Assembly: GCF_016583565.1 (NCBI RefSeq)
Contig: NZ_NRRF01000035.1
Span: 1 to 51,340 of the forward strand
Length of the DNA: 51,340 bases
DNA from: Thiocystis violacea
Lineage (GTDB): Bacteria > Pseudomonadota > Gammaproteobacteria > Chromatiales > Chromatiaceae
Reading direction: 5' to 3'
Below the pieces are notes generated by a model. That model saw only the letters and a program-made list of their open reading frames with translations, had not been told where the DNA came from and did not search any database. Positions 20,501-29,752 of the stretch are shown one piece after another. The position numbers and the translations under genes were made by a program. Numbering within the stretch: position 1 is the first letter of the stretch; every line of letters begins with the position of its first letter.

Positions 20501-21529
20501 TACAACCAAGCGTTCCTCGACCTGATCGGCTACGATCGCACGGATGTCGACGGGGCGAATTGGCTGCAAGCCCTCACCCCGCCAGAGTGGCGGGAGATGG
20601 AGCGCGCCGCACTGGAGCGCATCCATCGTGGCGGCCAGCCGCTGCGTTACGAGAAGGAATACACCCGCAAGGACGGCTCGCGGGTCCCGGTCGAGCTCTA
20701 CGCCCATGAAATGCTCAAGGCCTCGGGAGAGGTCGACTACTACTACGCCTTCGTCACGGACATCACCGAGCGCAAGCGCATCGAGGCGGCCGGCCAACGC
20801 CTCAACGCCGAGCTGGAAGCGCGCGTCCAGGCACGCACCGCGGAGCTGGCGGCCATCAACAAAGAGCTTGAGACCTTCACCTACTCGGTTTCCCATGACC
20901 TCAAGGCCCCGCTGCGCGGGATCGACGGCTACAGCCGGCTGCTGCTGGAAGACCACCTGGACCAGCTCGACGAGGAGGGCCGGCTGTTTCTGCGCAACGT
21001 GCGTCAGGGCGTGGAGCAGATGGGTGAGTTGATCGAAGACCTGCTCGCCTACTCGCGCATGGAGCGGCGCGGACTGCTCGAGGTACCGGTCGACCTCGGC
21101 GAGCTGATGACTCGGCTCCTCGCCGAGCGGGAGAAAGAGCTTCGGGCGACAGGCGCGAAGGTCGAGGTCGATCTAACCGGACTCAGTGTCCGCGCCGACC
21201 CCAACGGCCTAGCCATGGTGCTGCGCAACCTGCTCGACAATGCGCTCAAATTCCATCGCCCCGACGAGCCGCCCCTGATCCAGATGAGCGGCCGAGCGGC
21301 CGCGGATGTCGTCGAGGTCAGCATCCGCGACCATGGCATCGGCTTCGACATGCGCTTCCATGACCGTATCTTCGACATCTTCCAACGGCTGCAGCGTGCC
21401 GAGGACTATCCCGGCACCGGGATCGGCCTGGCCATCGTACGCAAGGCCGTGTTACGTATGGGCGGACGCATCTGGGCCGACAGCGCTCCCGGGCAGGGCG
21501 CCACCTTCCATCTGGAGCTACCGCGATGA
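17537..21529 (+). CDS. CHASE/multi-PAS/GAF sensor histidine kinase
   Basis: Membrane-bound sensor kinase of 1330 aa. Visible order: membrane helix (about 11-28), periplasmic CHASE-like sensor (about 40-250), second helix (about 258-285), PAS (about 300-415), GAF (about 435-585), four more PAS domains (about 593-713, 720-840, 845-950, 960-1090), HisKA with His1120 in SVSHDLKAPLRGIDGYSRLL, and HATPase with NLLDNALKFH, DHGIGFD and GTGIGLAIV. The kinase end resembles bacteriophytochrome-type kinases paired with Rcp1-like receivers, and such a receiver gene overlaps its stop by four bases. The periplasmic CHASE part should bind a small ligand, identity unknown. The PAS boundaries are approximate. 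Confidence 0.92.
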   Translation: MKEHASRPKSPWLAALLAMLLVLATEQVIDRLAQGRALEQERVSVLTNLSAVRARLQGVINAHLLLVHGLTAVISAHPDIDQAEFARIARGLVDARHALRNIAGAPDLVVSLMYPLAGNEAALGLDYRTHSTQSQTALRAIRTGQSTLAGPLPLLQGGIGIILREPVFIPASEPDTQPRPWGLVSAVIDADTLYRQAGLLDEHSQLQLMLRGTDGTGARGPVFFGDPRIADQQPVTLAIDLPGGSWQLAAIPKRGWGESSLMLWLIRLAGLMTALAAGVMTYLLLRRTLALARTQGRLRTLLDTIPDLIWLKDPNGVYLACNPRFEQLYGAPEAEILGKCDRDFVPAEVADLYCAKDRAAIAAAGPVVNEEWRTFANDRHRSLFETINTPVLDPQGRVLGVLGIARDISAHKEAEERIRGLNRIHAVLTGINGVIMRMRDPDRLFWEACRVAVEVGGFRMAWLGMADPQSGLLRPVAHAGETGDYLEQLRIPLADTPRSSGPAGLALRYAEHCVCNDIVQDPRMVPWREAALALDYRAVAAFPIMVEDQVRGTLSLYTNQVGFFDAAELDLLDQLSTDIGFALHLLESDQARETLNRRLADLLETMSDGFVSLDRDWRFQYVNPQAGVLLGRDPAELVGAELWTEFPGGIDRPIQDALQKAMRTGEMTRVEDYLPPQARWLENRIYPTRDGLSVFFTDITERKVTEQALRRQRDILDRTSRLAQVGGWGFDVGTGEGSWTDETARIYDLEASERVSVAEGLAAFSGPDRLAIEHAIRDAIENARPYELELELTTVKGARKWVRTIGLPVQEKGRVVRLEGAIQDITSRTLAEREARERNAMLDLVFQVLPDLFFLMDADGTIRDYRASRDGDLYVEPEHFLGRRMQDVLPPPIAELFERNRVILERDGGLVTYEYDLRLPDGARRFEARLSRLPETTRLVAVVRDITERVHAQAALEAQRRETDVLATLLERSSQPMAVGYLDGRLGLYNQAFLDLIGYDRTDVDGANWLQALTPPEWREMERAALERIHRGGQPLRYEKEYTRKDGSRVPVELYAHEMLKASGEVDYYYAFVTDITERKRIEAAGQRLNAELEARVQARTAELAAINKELETFTYSVSHDLKAPLRGIDGYSRLLLEDHLDQLDEEGRLFLRNVRQGVEQMGELIEDLLAYSRMERRGLLEVPVDLGELMTRLLAEREKELRATGAKVEVDLTGLSVRADPNGLAMVLRNLLDNALKFHRPDEPPLIQMSGRAAADVVEVSIRDHGIGFDMRFHDRIFDIFQRLQRAEDYPGTGIGLAIVRKAVLRMGGRIWADSAPGQGATFHLELPR

Positions 21530-21957
21530 TCGACGACACGGGTCTGCGCCCCATCCTGCTGGTCGAGGACAACCCCATGGACCTGGACCTCACCCTGCGC
21601 GCCCTCAAGGGCCGCAGGCTCACCAATCCCATCGAGGTGGCGCGCGACGGCCAGGAGGCGCTGGACTGGATCCCGCGCTGGGAGGCCGGTGAACCGCTGC
21701 CGCTGGTAATCCTGCTCGACCTCAAGCTGCCCCGCATCGATGGGCTCGAGGTGCTGCGGCAGCTGCGCGCGCACCCGCTCACCCAACCCCTACCAGTCGT
21801 GGTCCTGACCTCATCCGGGGAGGATCGCGATGTCGACGCCGCCTACCGCCTCCACGTCAACTCCTACATCGTCAAACCAGTGAATTTCGACAAGTTCATG
21901 GAGGTCGCGGCGCAGATCGAGCTCTACTGGTGCCTGTTCAATCGCCCGCCGAGATGA
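21526..21957 (+). CDS. Single-domain response regulator, Rcp1-like
   Basis: Receiver-only protein of 143 aa. The acidic pocket is LLVEDNPMDLDL, the phosphorylated Asp lies in ILLDLKLPRIDG, the switch Thr in VVLTSSGE and the Lys in YIVKPVNF. There is no output domain, as in Rcp1 partners of phytochrome-type kinases. Its ATG overlaps the kinase stop codon (ATGA), so stoichiometric production with the kinase is likely. It may pass phosphate onward or feed the receiver domains of the next protein; this is inference from the operon. Confidence 0.92.
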   Translation: MIDDTGLRPILLVEDNPMDLDLTLRALKGRRLTNPIEVARDGQEALDWIPRWEAGEPLPLVILLDLKLPRIDGLEVLRQLRAHPLTQPLPVVVLTSSGEDRDVDAAYRLHVNSYIVKPVNFDKFMEVAAQIELYWCLFNRPPR

Positions 21958-21961
21958 TGCC

Positions 21962-24900
21962 ATGCACGTCCTGCACGTCGAAGACAATCCAACCGACGCC
22001 GATCTCACCCAACGTTTGTGCACTCGCCAGTCGCCGGAGATCGAACTCGACCTGGTGACGAGCCAGGCCGAGGCACGGGAACGTCTGCGAGACGCAAACA
22101 GCTATGACCTGGCGCTGGTTGATCTGCGCCTGCCGGACGGCTCTGGTTTGGAGCTGCTCACCTGGATCCGCGAACACCAGCTACCCCTGGCCGTGGTGAT
22201 GTTGACGGGTTCCGGGGATCAGGAATCGGCGATCGCCGCCCTCCAAGCCGGGGCGGACGACTATCTGACCAAGGATGTCGATGCCCTGGAGCGCCTGCCC
22301 GCGACCCTACGCGACGCCTGCAAGCGCTTTTCCGAGGCCCATCGTCGCCGCGCACGCCCCCTGCGGGTGCTCTATGCCGAGCACAATCGCGCCGACATCG
22401 ACCTGACCCAGCGCCACCTCGCCCGTTACGCCCCCCACATCCGGCTCAGCATCGTTCGAGACGTGCAGGCGCTACTGGCGCGTCTTCCGGCCGATTTACA
22501 GGGTGTTTTGGACTTCGATCTGGTGCTCCTGGACTACCGCCTGCCGGGCCTGGACGCCCTGGAGGCGGTCAAGGTGCTGCGTGCCGAGCGTGGATTGGAC
22601 ATCCCGATCGTCATGGTGTCGGGGCAGGGCAGCGAGGCAGTGGCCGCGCGCGCCATCCACCTCGGGGTCAACGACTATGTCTCCAAGCACCAAGGCTATC
22701 TGCACCAGATTCCGGCAACACTTGAGAATGCCTGGGGGCAGGTGGAGCTGGCGCGCGAGCGCGCCAGCCTGCAAGCGACCTCCGAGCGGCTCGCGCTCGC
22801 GCTGGCGGCGAGCCCTGTCGTCCTCTATACCCGCAGCCTGAGCGCGCCCGGGCTGCCGCTCACCTGGGTCAGCGAGAACGTCACTCGACTGCTCGGCTAC
22901 ACAGCTGCCGAGATCCTCCAAGCGGACTGGTGGACCGCCCGCCTGCATCCCGACGACCGGGAGGACACGCTGGCACGCCTCGCCGACCTGCCCAAGAGCC
23001 GACGCCTGGCGCACACCTACCGGTTCTTCGATGGGCAAGGCCAGGTTCGCTGGATCCAGGACGAGCTCACGCTGGTCGGCACGGGCGAGCCTGGCGAGGC
23101 GACCGGGGCCTGGCGTGACGTCACCGGGCCCAAGCAGGCGGAACAGGTGCGCGAGACGCGCATGACCGTGTTGGACGCCCTCATCGAGGATCGCTCGCTC
23201 GCCAGCATCCTCGGCGAGATCACCCGGCGCCTGGAAGACATCTGCCCCTACATGCGGGTCATCATCGCGACCCTGCCCGCCCCACGCACACCGCCCGAGC
23301 AGGAGGGAACTGACACCTCACCCGCCGATTGGGTCCTACCCCTCGCGGACGAGACGGGGCAGATGCTCGGGCACCTCCAGGTCCGCTACGCGCAGGCGCG
23401 CGAACCGACGCCGACGGAGCGCGATCTCGTCGGCGAGTTCGCGCGGATGGCGGCTCTAGTGGTCACGCGCGTGCGCACCGACACCCGGCTGCGCCAGGCG
23501 GCCGCCCTGTTCGACGGCACCCGCGAGGGGTTCATCGTCACGGACCTGGACACCAGGATCCTCGCCGTCAACCGCGCCTTCGCCGAGATGACCGGCTACG
23601 GCGAGGAAGAGATCCTGGGCCGCACGCCGAGCCTGCTGCGCTCGGGCCGGCAGGACCCCTCGTTCTACCAGTCGATGTGGGCCAGCATCATGGCCTCCGG
23701 GCACTGGCAGGGCGAGATCTGGAACCGGCGCAAGGACGGCGAGCTCTATCCGCTGATCCTGAGCATCAGTGCCGTCTACGACAGCCAGCGGCGGCCAACC
23801 CACTACGTCGGCACCATGACCGACATCAGCCGCTTGAAGGCGTCCGAGACGCGCCTGGAGCACCTGGTCCACTATGATCCCCTGACCCACCTGCCCAATC
23901 GGCGCCTGCTGCAGTCGCGGCTGCAGCACGCCCTGGATCACGCAGATCGGGGCAAGCACCTTGTCGCCGTGCTCTTCATCGACCTGGATCGCTTCAAGAC
24001 CGTCAATGACAGCCTGGGACACCCGGTCGGCGACGAGCTGCTGGAGGCACTGGCTCGGCGACTCGGCGAGCGATTGCGCGAGGACGACACCCTCGGACGC
24101 CTGGGCGGCGACGAGCTGCTGGTGCTGCTCGAGCACCTGGAGCGTCCCGAAGACGCCGCCGGGGTCGCTCAGACACTGCTGAACCTGCTGCAGCAACCCT
24201 TTCGCCTGCCAAGCGGACCCGAACTCTACATGGGCGCGAGCATCGGCATCAGCCTCTATCCGGACGACGGCGACACGGTCACGGATCTCATCAAGCATGC
24301 CGACGTCGCCATGTACCAGGCCAAGGAAGAGGGCCGCGGCACCTACCGTTTCTATACCCCCGCACTGACGCGGGCGGCACAGGAGCGCCTGGCGATGGAG
24401 GCGCGTCTGCACCGCGCGCTCGCGAACAACGAATTCGAGCTCTACTACCAGCCGCAATTCGACGCCCAAGACGGCCGGCTGATCGGCTGCGAGGCGCTGG
24501 CGCGCTGGCACTCGCCCGAAGAGGGGCTGATCGCCCCCCTGCGCTTCATCCCGCTCGCCGAGGAGACTGGGCTCATCGTGCAGCTCGGCGACTGGGCGCT
24601 ACGTAGCGCCTGCGCGCAAGGCAGGGCATGGCTGGACGCGGGTCTGACGGACCTGATGATCGCGGTCAACCTCTCCGGGCGTCAGTTGCGCCAGACCGAC
24701 CTCGCACATCAGGTCAAGGGCATCCTGGAGCAAACCGGGCTGCCGCCGCAACGGCTCACGCTCGAGCTGACCGAGAGCATGATCATGGACCAGGGCGAGC
24801 AGGCCGTTGAGCTGTTGCAGGCGCTCAAGGCGCTCGGCGCCTGCCTGTCCATCGACGACTTCGGCACCGGCTATTCCTCGCTCGCCTACCTCAAGCGCTT

Positions 24901-25153
24901 CCCCATCGACGAGCTGAAGATCGACCGCGACTTCGTGCGCGACATCCCCGAGGACCAGAACGACATGGAGATCGCCGCGACCATCATCGCCATGGCGCGC
25001 AACCTCAAGCTCAGGGTGATTGCCGAGGGTGTGGAGACGCAGGAGCAGCTCGATTTCCTCAAGCGCCAAGGCTGTCACGCCTGTCAGGGGTATCTCCTCG
25101 GGCGGCCAGTCCCAGCGGCGCAATTCGAGCAGCTCTACCTCGCCTCGCGCTGA
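21962..25153 (+). CDS. REC-REC-PAS-GAF-PAS-GGDEF-EAL signalling protein
   Basis: Cytosolic c-di-GMP protein of 1063 aa. REC1 (about 1-120) has the full set HVEDNP, LVDLRLPDG, MLTGSG and LTKD. REC2 (about 130-260) keeps LLDYRLPG and VSKH, but the acidic pocket reads AEHN rather than EDN. PAS (about 275-395), a GAF-like segment (about 395-515) and a second PAS (about 515-640) follow. The cyclase motif is GGDEL at 715-719 instead of GGDEF, with an intact RxxD inhibitory site just before it. The EAL domain is complete (CEALARW, DDFGTGYSS, EGVETQEQ). Phosphodiesterase activity is therefore likely and cyclase activity uncertain. It starts four bases after the receiver gene. Confidence 0.93.
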   Translation: MHVLHVEDNPTDADLTQRLCTRQSPEIELDLVTSQAEARERLRDANSYDLALVDLRLPDGSGLELLTWIREHQLPLAVVMLTGSGDQESAIAALQAGADDYLTKDVDALERLPATLRDACKRFSEAHRRRARPLRVLYAEHNRADIDLTQRHLARYAPHIRLSIVRDVQALLARLPADLQGVLDFDLVLLDYRLPGLDALEAVKVLRAERGLDIPIVMVSGQGSEAVAARAIHLGVNDYVSKHQGYLHQIPATLENAWGQVELARERASLQATSERLALALAASPVVLYTRSLSAPGLPLTWVSENVTRLLGYTAAEILQADWWTARLHPDDREDTLARLADLPKSRRLAHTYRFFDGQGQVRWIQDELTLVGTGEPGEATGAWRDVTGPKQAEQVRETRMTVLDALIEDRSLASILGEITRRLEDICPYMRVIIATLPAPRTPPEQEGTDTSPADWVLPLADETGQMLGHLQVRYAQAREPTPTERDLVGEFARMAALVVTRVRTDTRLRQAAALFDGTREGFIVTDLDTRILAVNRAFAEMTGYGEEEILGRTPSLLRSGRQDPSFYQSMWASIMASGHWQGEIWNRRKDGELYPLILSISAVYDSQRRPTHYVGTMTDISRLKASETRLEHLVHYDPLTHLPNRRLLQSRLQHALDHADRGKHLVAVLFIDLDRFKTVNDSLGHPVGDELLEALARRLGERLREDDTLGRLGGDELLVLLEHLERPEDAAGVAQTLLNLLQQPFRLPSGPELYMGASIGISLYPDDGDTVTDLIKHADVAMYQAKEEGRGTYRFYTPALTRAAQERLAMEARLHRALANNEFELYYQPQFDAQDGRLIGCEALARWHSPEEGLIAPLRFIPLAEETGLIVQLGDWALRSACAQGRAWLDAGLTDLMIAVNLSGRQLRQTDLAHQVKGILEQTGLPPQRLTLELTESMIMDQGEQAVELLQALKALGACLSIDDFGTGYSSLAYLKRFPIDELKIDRDFVRDIPEDQNDMEIAATIIAMARNLKLRVIAEGVETQEQLDFLKRQGCHACQGYLLGRPVPAAQFEQLYLASR

Positions 25154-25359
25154 GGCCGCACTCACCGCCGTGGTGCGCGTCCTCGCCCCTTCTTGGTGCG
25201 AGCACGGCATCATCGCGCGGAGCAAGACAGACGGCGGCTTTTGTGGGATGGTTAGCCGTCACGCAAGGCTCCGACCGCTTCGACGCCAGCCGCTTCGCGA
25301 CTCGCCATGGAGCCTTTCTCGCATCCCCCTTGAGATCTCAGCCTAGGAACTCCCTCCCG

Positions 25360-28300
25360 ATGTCGATTCTGGTTGCCCTGAACCACAAGACCGAATATCG
25401 CTTCGATCGCTCGGTCGAACTGTCACCCCACGTGGTCCGGCTGCGCCCAGCGCCTCATTGCCGCACACCCATCCGCTCCTATTCGCTGCGGATCGATCCC
25501 GGCGAGCACTTCATCAACTGGCAGCAGGACGCCTTCGGCAACTACATGGCGCGGCTGGTCTTCCCCGAGAAGGCACGCACCCTTTCGGTTGAAGTGGACG
25601 TGATCGCGGAGATGATCACGATCAATCCCTTCGACTTCTTTCTCGAGGATTACGCCTTTTACTACCCCTTCGCGTACGAGGCGGAGCTGCGCAAGGAGCT
25701 GGCGCCCTATCTCGAGATCACCGACGACGGCCCGCTGATCAAGGAATGGCTCGCCAGCGTCGATCTCACCAAGCGCGAGACCGTTTACTTCCTGGTCGAT
25801 CTCAATCAGCGGCTGCAGGGGGACATCGGCTACGTCATCCGCATGGAACCGGGCGTGCAGAGCTGCGAGCACACCCTCTCGACCCGCCGCGGCTCGTGCC
25901 GCGACAGCGCCTGGCTGCTGGTTCAGATCCTACGGCACCTGGGGCTCGCGGCGCGTTTCGTCTCGGGCTATCTGGTTCAGCTGACCGCGGACGTCAAGTC
26001 GCTGGACGGACCCTCGGGGCCGGAGCGGGACTTCACCGATCTCCATGCCTGGACCGAGGTCTATGTACCGGGCGCCGGCTGGATCGGCCTGGACCCGACC
26101 TCCGGGCTGTTTGCCGGAGAGGGCCACATCCCGCTCGCCTGCACGCCCTCCCCGCGCAGCGCGGCCCCGATCACGGGTGCCACCGGCATCTGTGAAGTCG
26201 AGCTCTACTTCCACAACCGCATCGAGCGCATCCACGAAGACCCGCGCGTCACCAAGCCCTACACCGCGGAGCAGTGGGAGTCGATCGAAACCCTCGGGCA
26301 CCAGGTCGATGCCGAGCTGCAAAGCAACGACGTCCGCCTGACCATGGGGGGCGAGCCGACCTTCGTCTCCATCGACGACATGGACGGCGCGGAGTGGAAC
26401 ATCGCCGCCTTGGGGCCAACCAAGAAGGGCCTGGCCGAGAATCTGCTGTTGCGCCTGAAGAGCCGCTTCGCACCCGGCGGCCTGCTGCACATCGGGCAGG
26501 GCAAGTGGTATCCCGGCGAGCAGCTGCCGCGCTGGGCGCTCTCCTGCTATTGGCGCAAGGACGGCGAGCCGGTGTGGCGCGACTCCGGCCTGCTCGGCCA
26601 GGAAAGCACCAGCTATGGCCATGGCCCGGAGGAGGCCGAGCTCTTCATCCGCACCCTGGCCCGCCATCTCGGGGTCGACCCGGAGCACGCCGGCAAGGCC
26701 CACGAGGATGTCTGGTACTACCTCTGGAAGGAGGCGCGGCTACCGGCCAACGTCGACCCGCTCGACAACAAGCTCAAGAACGCCAACGAGCGCAAGCGCA
26801 TCGCGCGCCTCTTCAACGAGGGGCTCAACAAGGTCACTGGCTACGTCCTGCCGCTGCGCTGGTGGGGCTTCGGTATCAATGGGGGCTGGAAGAGTGGGCG
26901 CTGGAGCTTCCGCGACGGCAACCTCTTCCTGATCCCGGGCGATTCCCCCATGGGCTTCCGACTGCCCTTGGATGCCCTGCCCTACGTGCCGGACGCGGAG
27001 CTGGACCAGGTTCCCGAGCGCAACCCCTTCGAGCCGGTCGATCCGCTACGCTCGCCCTTCGACGAGATCGCCCGCCGCTACAGTCAACCGTTGGAGCCGA
27101 CCCAGGCGCCGCAGACCATCCGCGAGCAAGGCGTCCAGCCGCGCGACCTGGCCGCCCGCTATGGGCGTCTGACCCCGTTGGACGATACGCAGCAGCCGAT
27201 TCAGCCGCAGGTCGCGCTGCGCGCCGACCTGCACCCGGACCTCATCCGCACCGCGCTCTGCATCGAGCCGCGCGAGGGTCGGCTCTACTGCTTCATGCCG
27301 CCGCTGACGCACTTGGAGCACTGGCTGGACCTGACCCTCTGCCTCGAGGACACGGCCGCCGAGCTGGGCATGCCCATCATCATCGAGGGCTATGAGCCGC
27401 CGCGCGACTCGCGCCTGCAGAAGCTCGGCGTCACGCCCGACCCCGGCGTCATCGAGGTCAACATCCACCCCGCCGAGAGCTGGGACCAGATGGTGCGCGA
27501 CACCCACATCCTCTACGAGGAGGCGCATCTCACGCGGCTCGGCACCGAGAAGTTCATGCTCGACGGGCGCCACACCGGCACCGGCGGTGGCAACCACGTC
27601 ACCCTCGGCGGCGCCACACCGGCGGACAGCCCCCTGCTGCGCAAGCCGGATCTGGTACAGAGCCTCATCGCCTACTGGCAGCACCACCCGAGCCTCTCGT
27701 ACCTCTTCTCCGGCCTCTTCATTGGCCCGACCAGTCAGGCGCCCAGGGTCGACGAGGCGCGCGACGACCGCCTCTACGAGCTGGACATCGCCTTCCAGCA
27801 GATGCCGGTGGGCGAGGTGCCCCAGCCTTGGATGGTCGACCGCATTCTGCGCAACCTGCTGACCGACGTCACGGGCAACACCCACCGCACCGAGTTCTGT
27901 ATCGACAAGCTCTACTCGCCGGACAGCGCCTCCGGGCGGCAGGGGCTGGTGGAATTCCGCGGCTTCGAGATGCCGCCGCATCCGCGCATGAGCCTGGCCC
28001 AGATGCTGCTGCTGCGCACCCTGGTCGCGCGCTTCTGGAAGGAGCCCTACCGGCGCAAGCCAGTGCGCTGGGGCACCGAGCTGCACGACCGTTTCTTGCT
28101 GCCGCACTTCGTCCGTCAGGACTTCGAGGACGTCATCTGCGACCTGCAGCGCGCCGGCTATGCCTTCGACATGACCTGGTTCGATCCCTTCTTCGAGTTC
28201 CGCTTCCCGCACTACGGGGATCTGGTCACCGAGAATGGCATCGACATGGAGTTGCGCGCCGCCATCGAGCCCTGGCATGTGCTGGGCGAAGAGGTCACGG

Positions 28301-28755
28301 CACAGGGCACCTCGCGCTTCGTCGACAGCTCGGTCGAGCGCATGCAGGTCAAGGTCAATGGCATGGTCGACGCGCGGCACGTCCTGGTCTGCAACGGCCG
28401 GCGCGTCCCGCTACGCCCGACCGGGCGCCGCGCGGAGTCTGTCGCGGGCATCCGCTTCAAGGCCTGGAGCCCGCCGTCCGGGCTGCACCCGACCATCCCG
28501 TCGCACAATCCGCTCACCTTCGAGATCATCGACCTCTGGAACCGGCGCAGCCTGGGCGGTTGCACCTACTACGTCGCCCATCCGGGCGGACGTAGCGAGA
28601 GCAACTTCCCGGTCAACAGCTACGAGGCCGAGAGCCGGCGCATCGCCCGCTTCCGGGTGATGGGGCATACGCCAGGGCTGATCGATCCGCCACCGGAAGA
28701 GCCGGCCGGCGAGCATCCCTACACGCTCGATCTGCGCTATCGGCCCAATTGTTGA
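25360..28755 (+). CDS. Transglutaminase-like / DUF2126 protein
   Basis: Very large cytosolic protein of 1131 aa. An N-terminal bacterial transglutaminase-like beta domain (about 3-100, [19 protein letters not shown]) is followed by the catalytic core, with Cys180 in [10 protein letters not shown], His229 in DLHAWTEVY and Asp245 in GLDPTSG. The remainder, from about residue 310, is the long DUF2126 region (for example [11 protein letters not shown]). The family is widespread and its job is unknown; in many genomes it accompanies DUF403 (alpha-E) and ATP-grasp partners in a peptide- or amide-forming system. Those partners are absent next to it here. The start at 25360 fits the domain edge; upstream in-frame ATG codons extend into non-conserved sequence. 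Confidence 0.9.
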   Translation: MSILVALNHKTEYRFDRSVELSPHVVRLRPAPHCRTPIRSYSLRIDPGEHFINWQQDAFGNYMARLVFPEKARTLSVEVDVIAEMITINPFDFFLEDYAFYYPFAYEAELRKELAPYLEITDDGPLIKEWLASVDLTKRETVYFLVDLNQRLQGDIGYVIRMEPGVQSCEHTLSTRRGSCRDSAWLLVQILRHLGLAARFVSGYLVQLTADVKSLDGPSGPERDFTDLHAWTEVYVPGAGWIGLDPTSGLFAGEGHIPLACTPSPRSAAPITGATGICEVELYFHNRIERIHEDPRVTKPYTAEQWESIETLGHQVDAELQSNDVRLTMGGEPTFVSIDDMDGAEWNIAALGPTKKGLAENLLLRLKSRFAPGGLLHIGQGKWYPGEQLPRWALSCYWRKDGEPVWRDSGLLGQESTSYGHGPEEAELFIRTLARHLGVDPEHAGKAHEDVWYYLWKEARLPANVDPLDNKLKNANERKRIARLFNEGLNKVTGYVLPLRWWGFGINGGWKSGRWSFRDGNLFLIPGDSPMGFRLPLDALPYVPDAELDQVPERNPFEPVDPLRSPFDEIARRYSQPLEPTQAPQTIREQGVQPRDLAARYGRLTPLDDTQQPIQPQVALRADLHPDLIRTALCIEPREGRLYCFMPPLTHLEHWLDLTLCLEDTAAELGMPIIIEGYEPPRDSRLQKLGVTPDPGVIEVNIHPAESWDQMVRDTHILYEEAHLTRLGTEKFMLDGRHTGTGGGNHVTLGGATPADSPLLRKPDLVQSLIAYWQHHPSLSYLFSGLFIGPTSQAPRVDEARDDRLYELDIAFQQMPVGEVPQPWMVDRILRNLLTDVTGNTHRTEFCIDKLYSPDSASGRQGLVEFRGFEMPPHPRMSLAQMLLLRTLVARFWKEPYRRKPVRWGTELHDRFLLPHFVRQDFEDVICDLQRAGYAFDMTWFDPFFEFRFPHYGDLVTENGIDMELRAAIEPWHVLGEEVTAQGTSRFVDSSVERMQVKVNGMVDARHVLVCNGRRVPLRPTGRRAESVAGIRFKAWSPPSGLHPTIPSHNPLTFEIIDLWNRRSLGGCTYYVAHPGGRSESNFPVNSYEAESRRIARFRVMGHTPGLIDPPPEEPAGEHPYTLDLRYRPNC

Positions 28756-29023
28756 GGCGACCCCGCGGACGCGTCGATGCGCTTCTTGACCGAAGGCTCG
28801 ACTCGCCGCGGGGATCACGACTCCCATCGAGCGCGAGGTTTGACACCTCGCCCGCGTCAGCGGACCAGGGCACGCCATCCCCCAACGCGGGAAAGAACCC
28901 CGAGGGCCAACCGTTCCGGCCACGACCGGGCCGATCCACGCCAAGCACCCGTCGCTGGAAGCCGACCTCATTTGCTAAGATCAGGCGTTCATCCTCCGCC
29001 ATCATCGGAATAGCCTCATTCGC

Positions 29024-29587
29024 ATGAAACACGTCCCAGCCATCTGTCTGCTGCTATCCTGGACCCTGTCGAGCCTGGCGGATGACAGCCCCTTCATCCA
29101 TGAGCCAAAGACCTTCACGCCCTCCAGCGTCGAACCGGGCACGCCTTGGAAGGAGGCGACGAGCCGGCTACCGCCCTGGCCGCGGGATGCCGATCTCATC
29201 GAATTCGAGCTCGACGGTCCCGCGGACGCGTTTCGATACTTCATCGACGGCAAGCATTTGGAGATCGGGCCTGACAGGGTCGTGCGCTTCACCCTCGTGG
29301 CGCAGGCGAGCAACGGAACCCGCAACCTGTCGTTCGAGGGCATCCGCTGCACACTCAAGGGTCAATACAAGGTGTACGCCTATGGCGCGGCCGGGCACTT
29401 CATGCCCTTGGAGCAAAGCGACTGGCAGAGCCTTTCCGACCTGTCGGCCGAGCCTTACCGCCGCGACCTTTGGCGGTATCATTTCTGCGTCCCGCGGGAG
29501 ACCGCTCCCCGTCCGAAGAAGGATATGCTCCGCTCCCTAACCGGTCACATCTCACCCCGTCAGAACACCGGCTTCCAGGCCGACTGA
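29024..29587 (+). CDS. CNP1-like exported protein
   Basis: Protein of 187 aa with an N-terminal signal peptide (hydrophobic residues 5-17, probable cleavage after SLA). The mature part matches my memory of the CNP1-like family: a PWKE segment, LPPWPRDADLIEF, FRYFIDGKHLEIGPDRVVRF and the segment FEGIRCTLKGQYKVYAYG. Two Cys are in the mature part. Members are small periplasmic or outer-membrane-associated proteins in proteobacteria with unknown role. It sits alone between the DUF2126 gene and prlC; about 268 bp upstream hold no recognisable signal beyond a possible TAAGAT -10 box near 28975. Confidence 0.7.
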   Translation: MKHVPAICLLLSWTLSSLADDSPFIHEPKTFTPSSVEPGTPWKEATSRLPPWPRDADLIEFELDGPADAFRYFIDGKHLEIGPDRVVRFTLVAQASNGTRNLSFEGIRCTLKGQYKVYAYGAAGHFMPLEQSDWQSLSDLSAEPYRRDLWRYHFCVPRETAPRPKKDMLRSLTGHISPRQNTGFQAD

Positions 29588-29752
29588 GCCGCGCCATGCG
29601 CGACGGCCCTGTCGCGACCGGCGAGCCGGGGCACCAGAGCGCGAGCGATTGAATTCCATCATTTCAGCCGTACCCATTGGAATGAGCGCTTCATTCCCCG
29701 ATGACCACGGCCAGCCAATCACTGACCCCTGTCCACCGAGCACCTCCCTACC

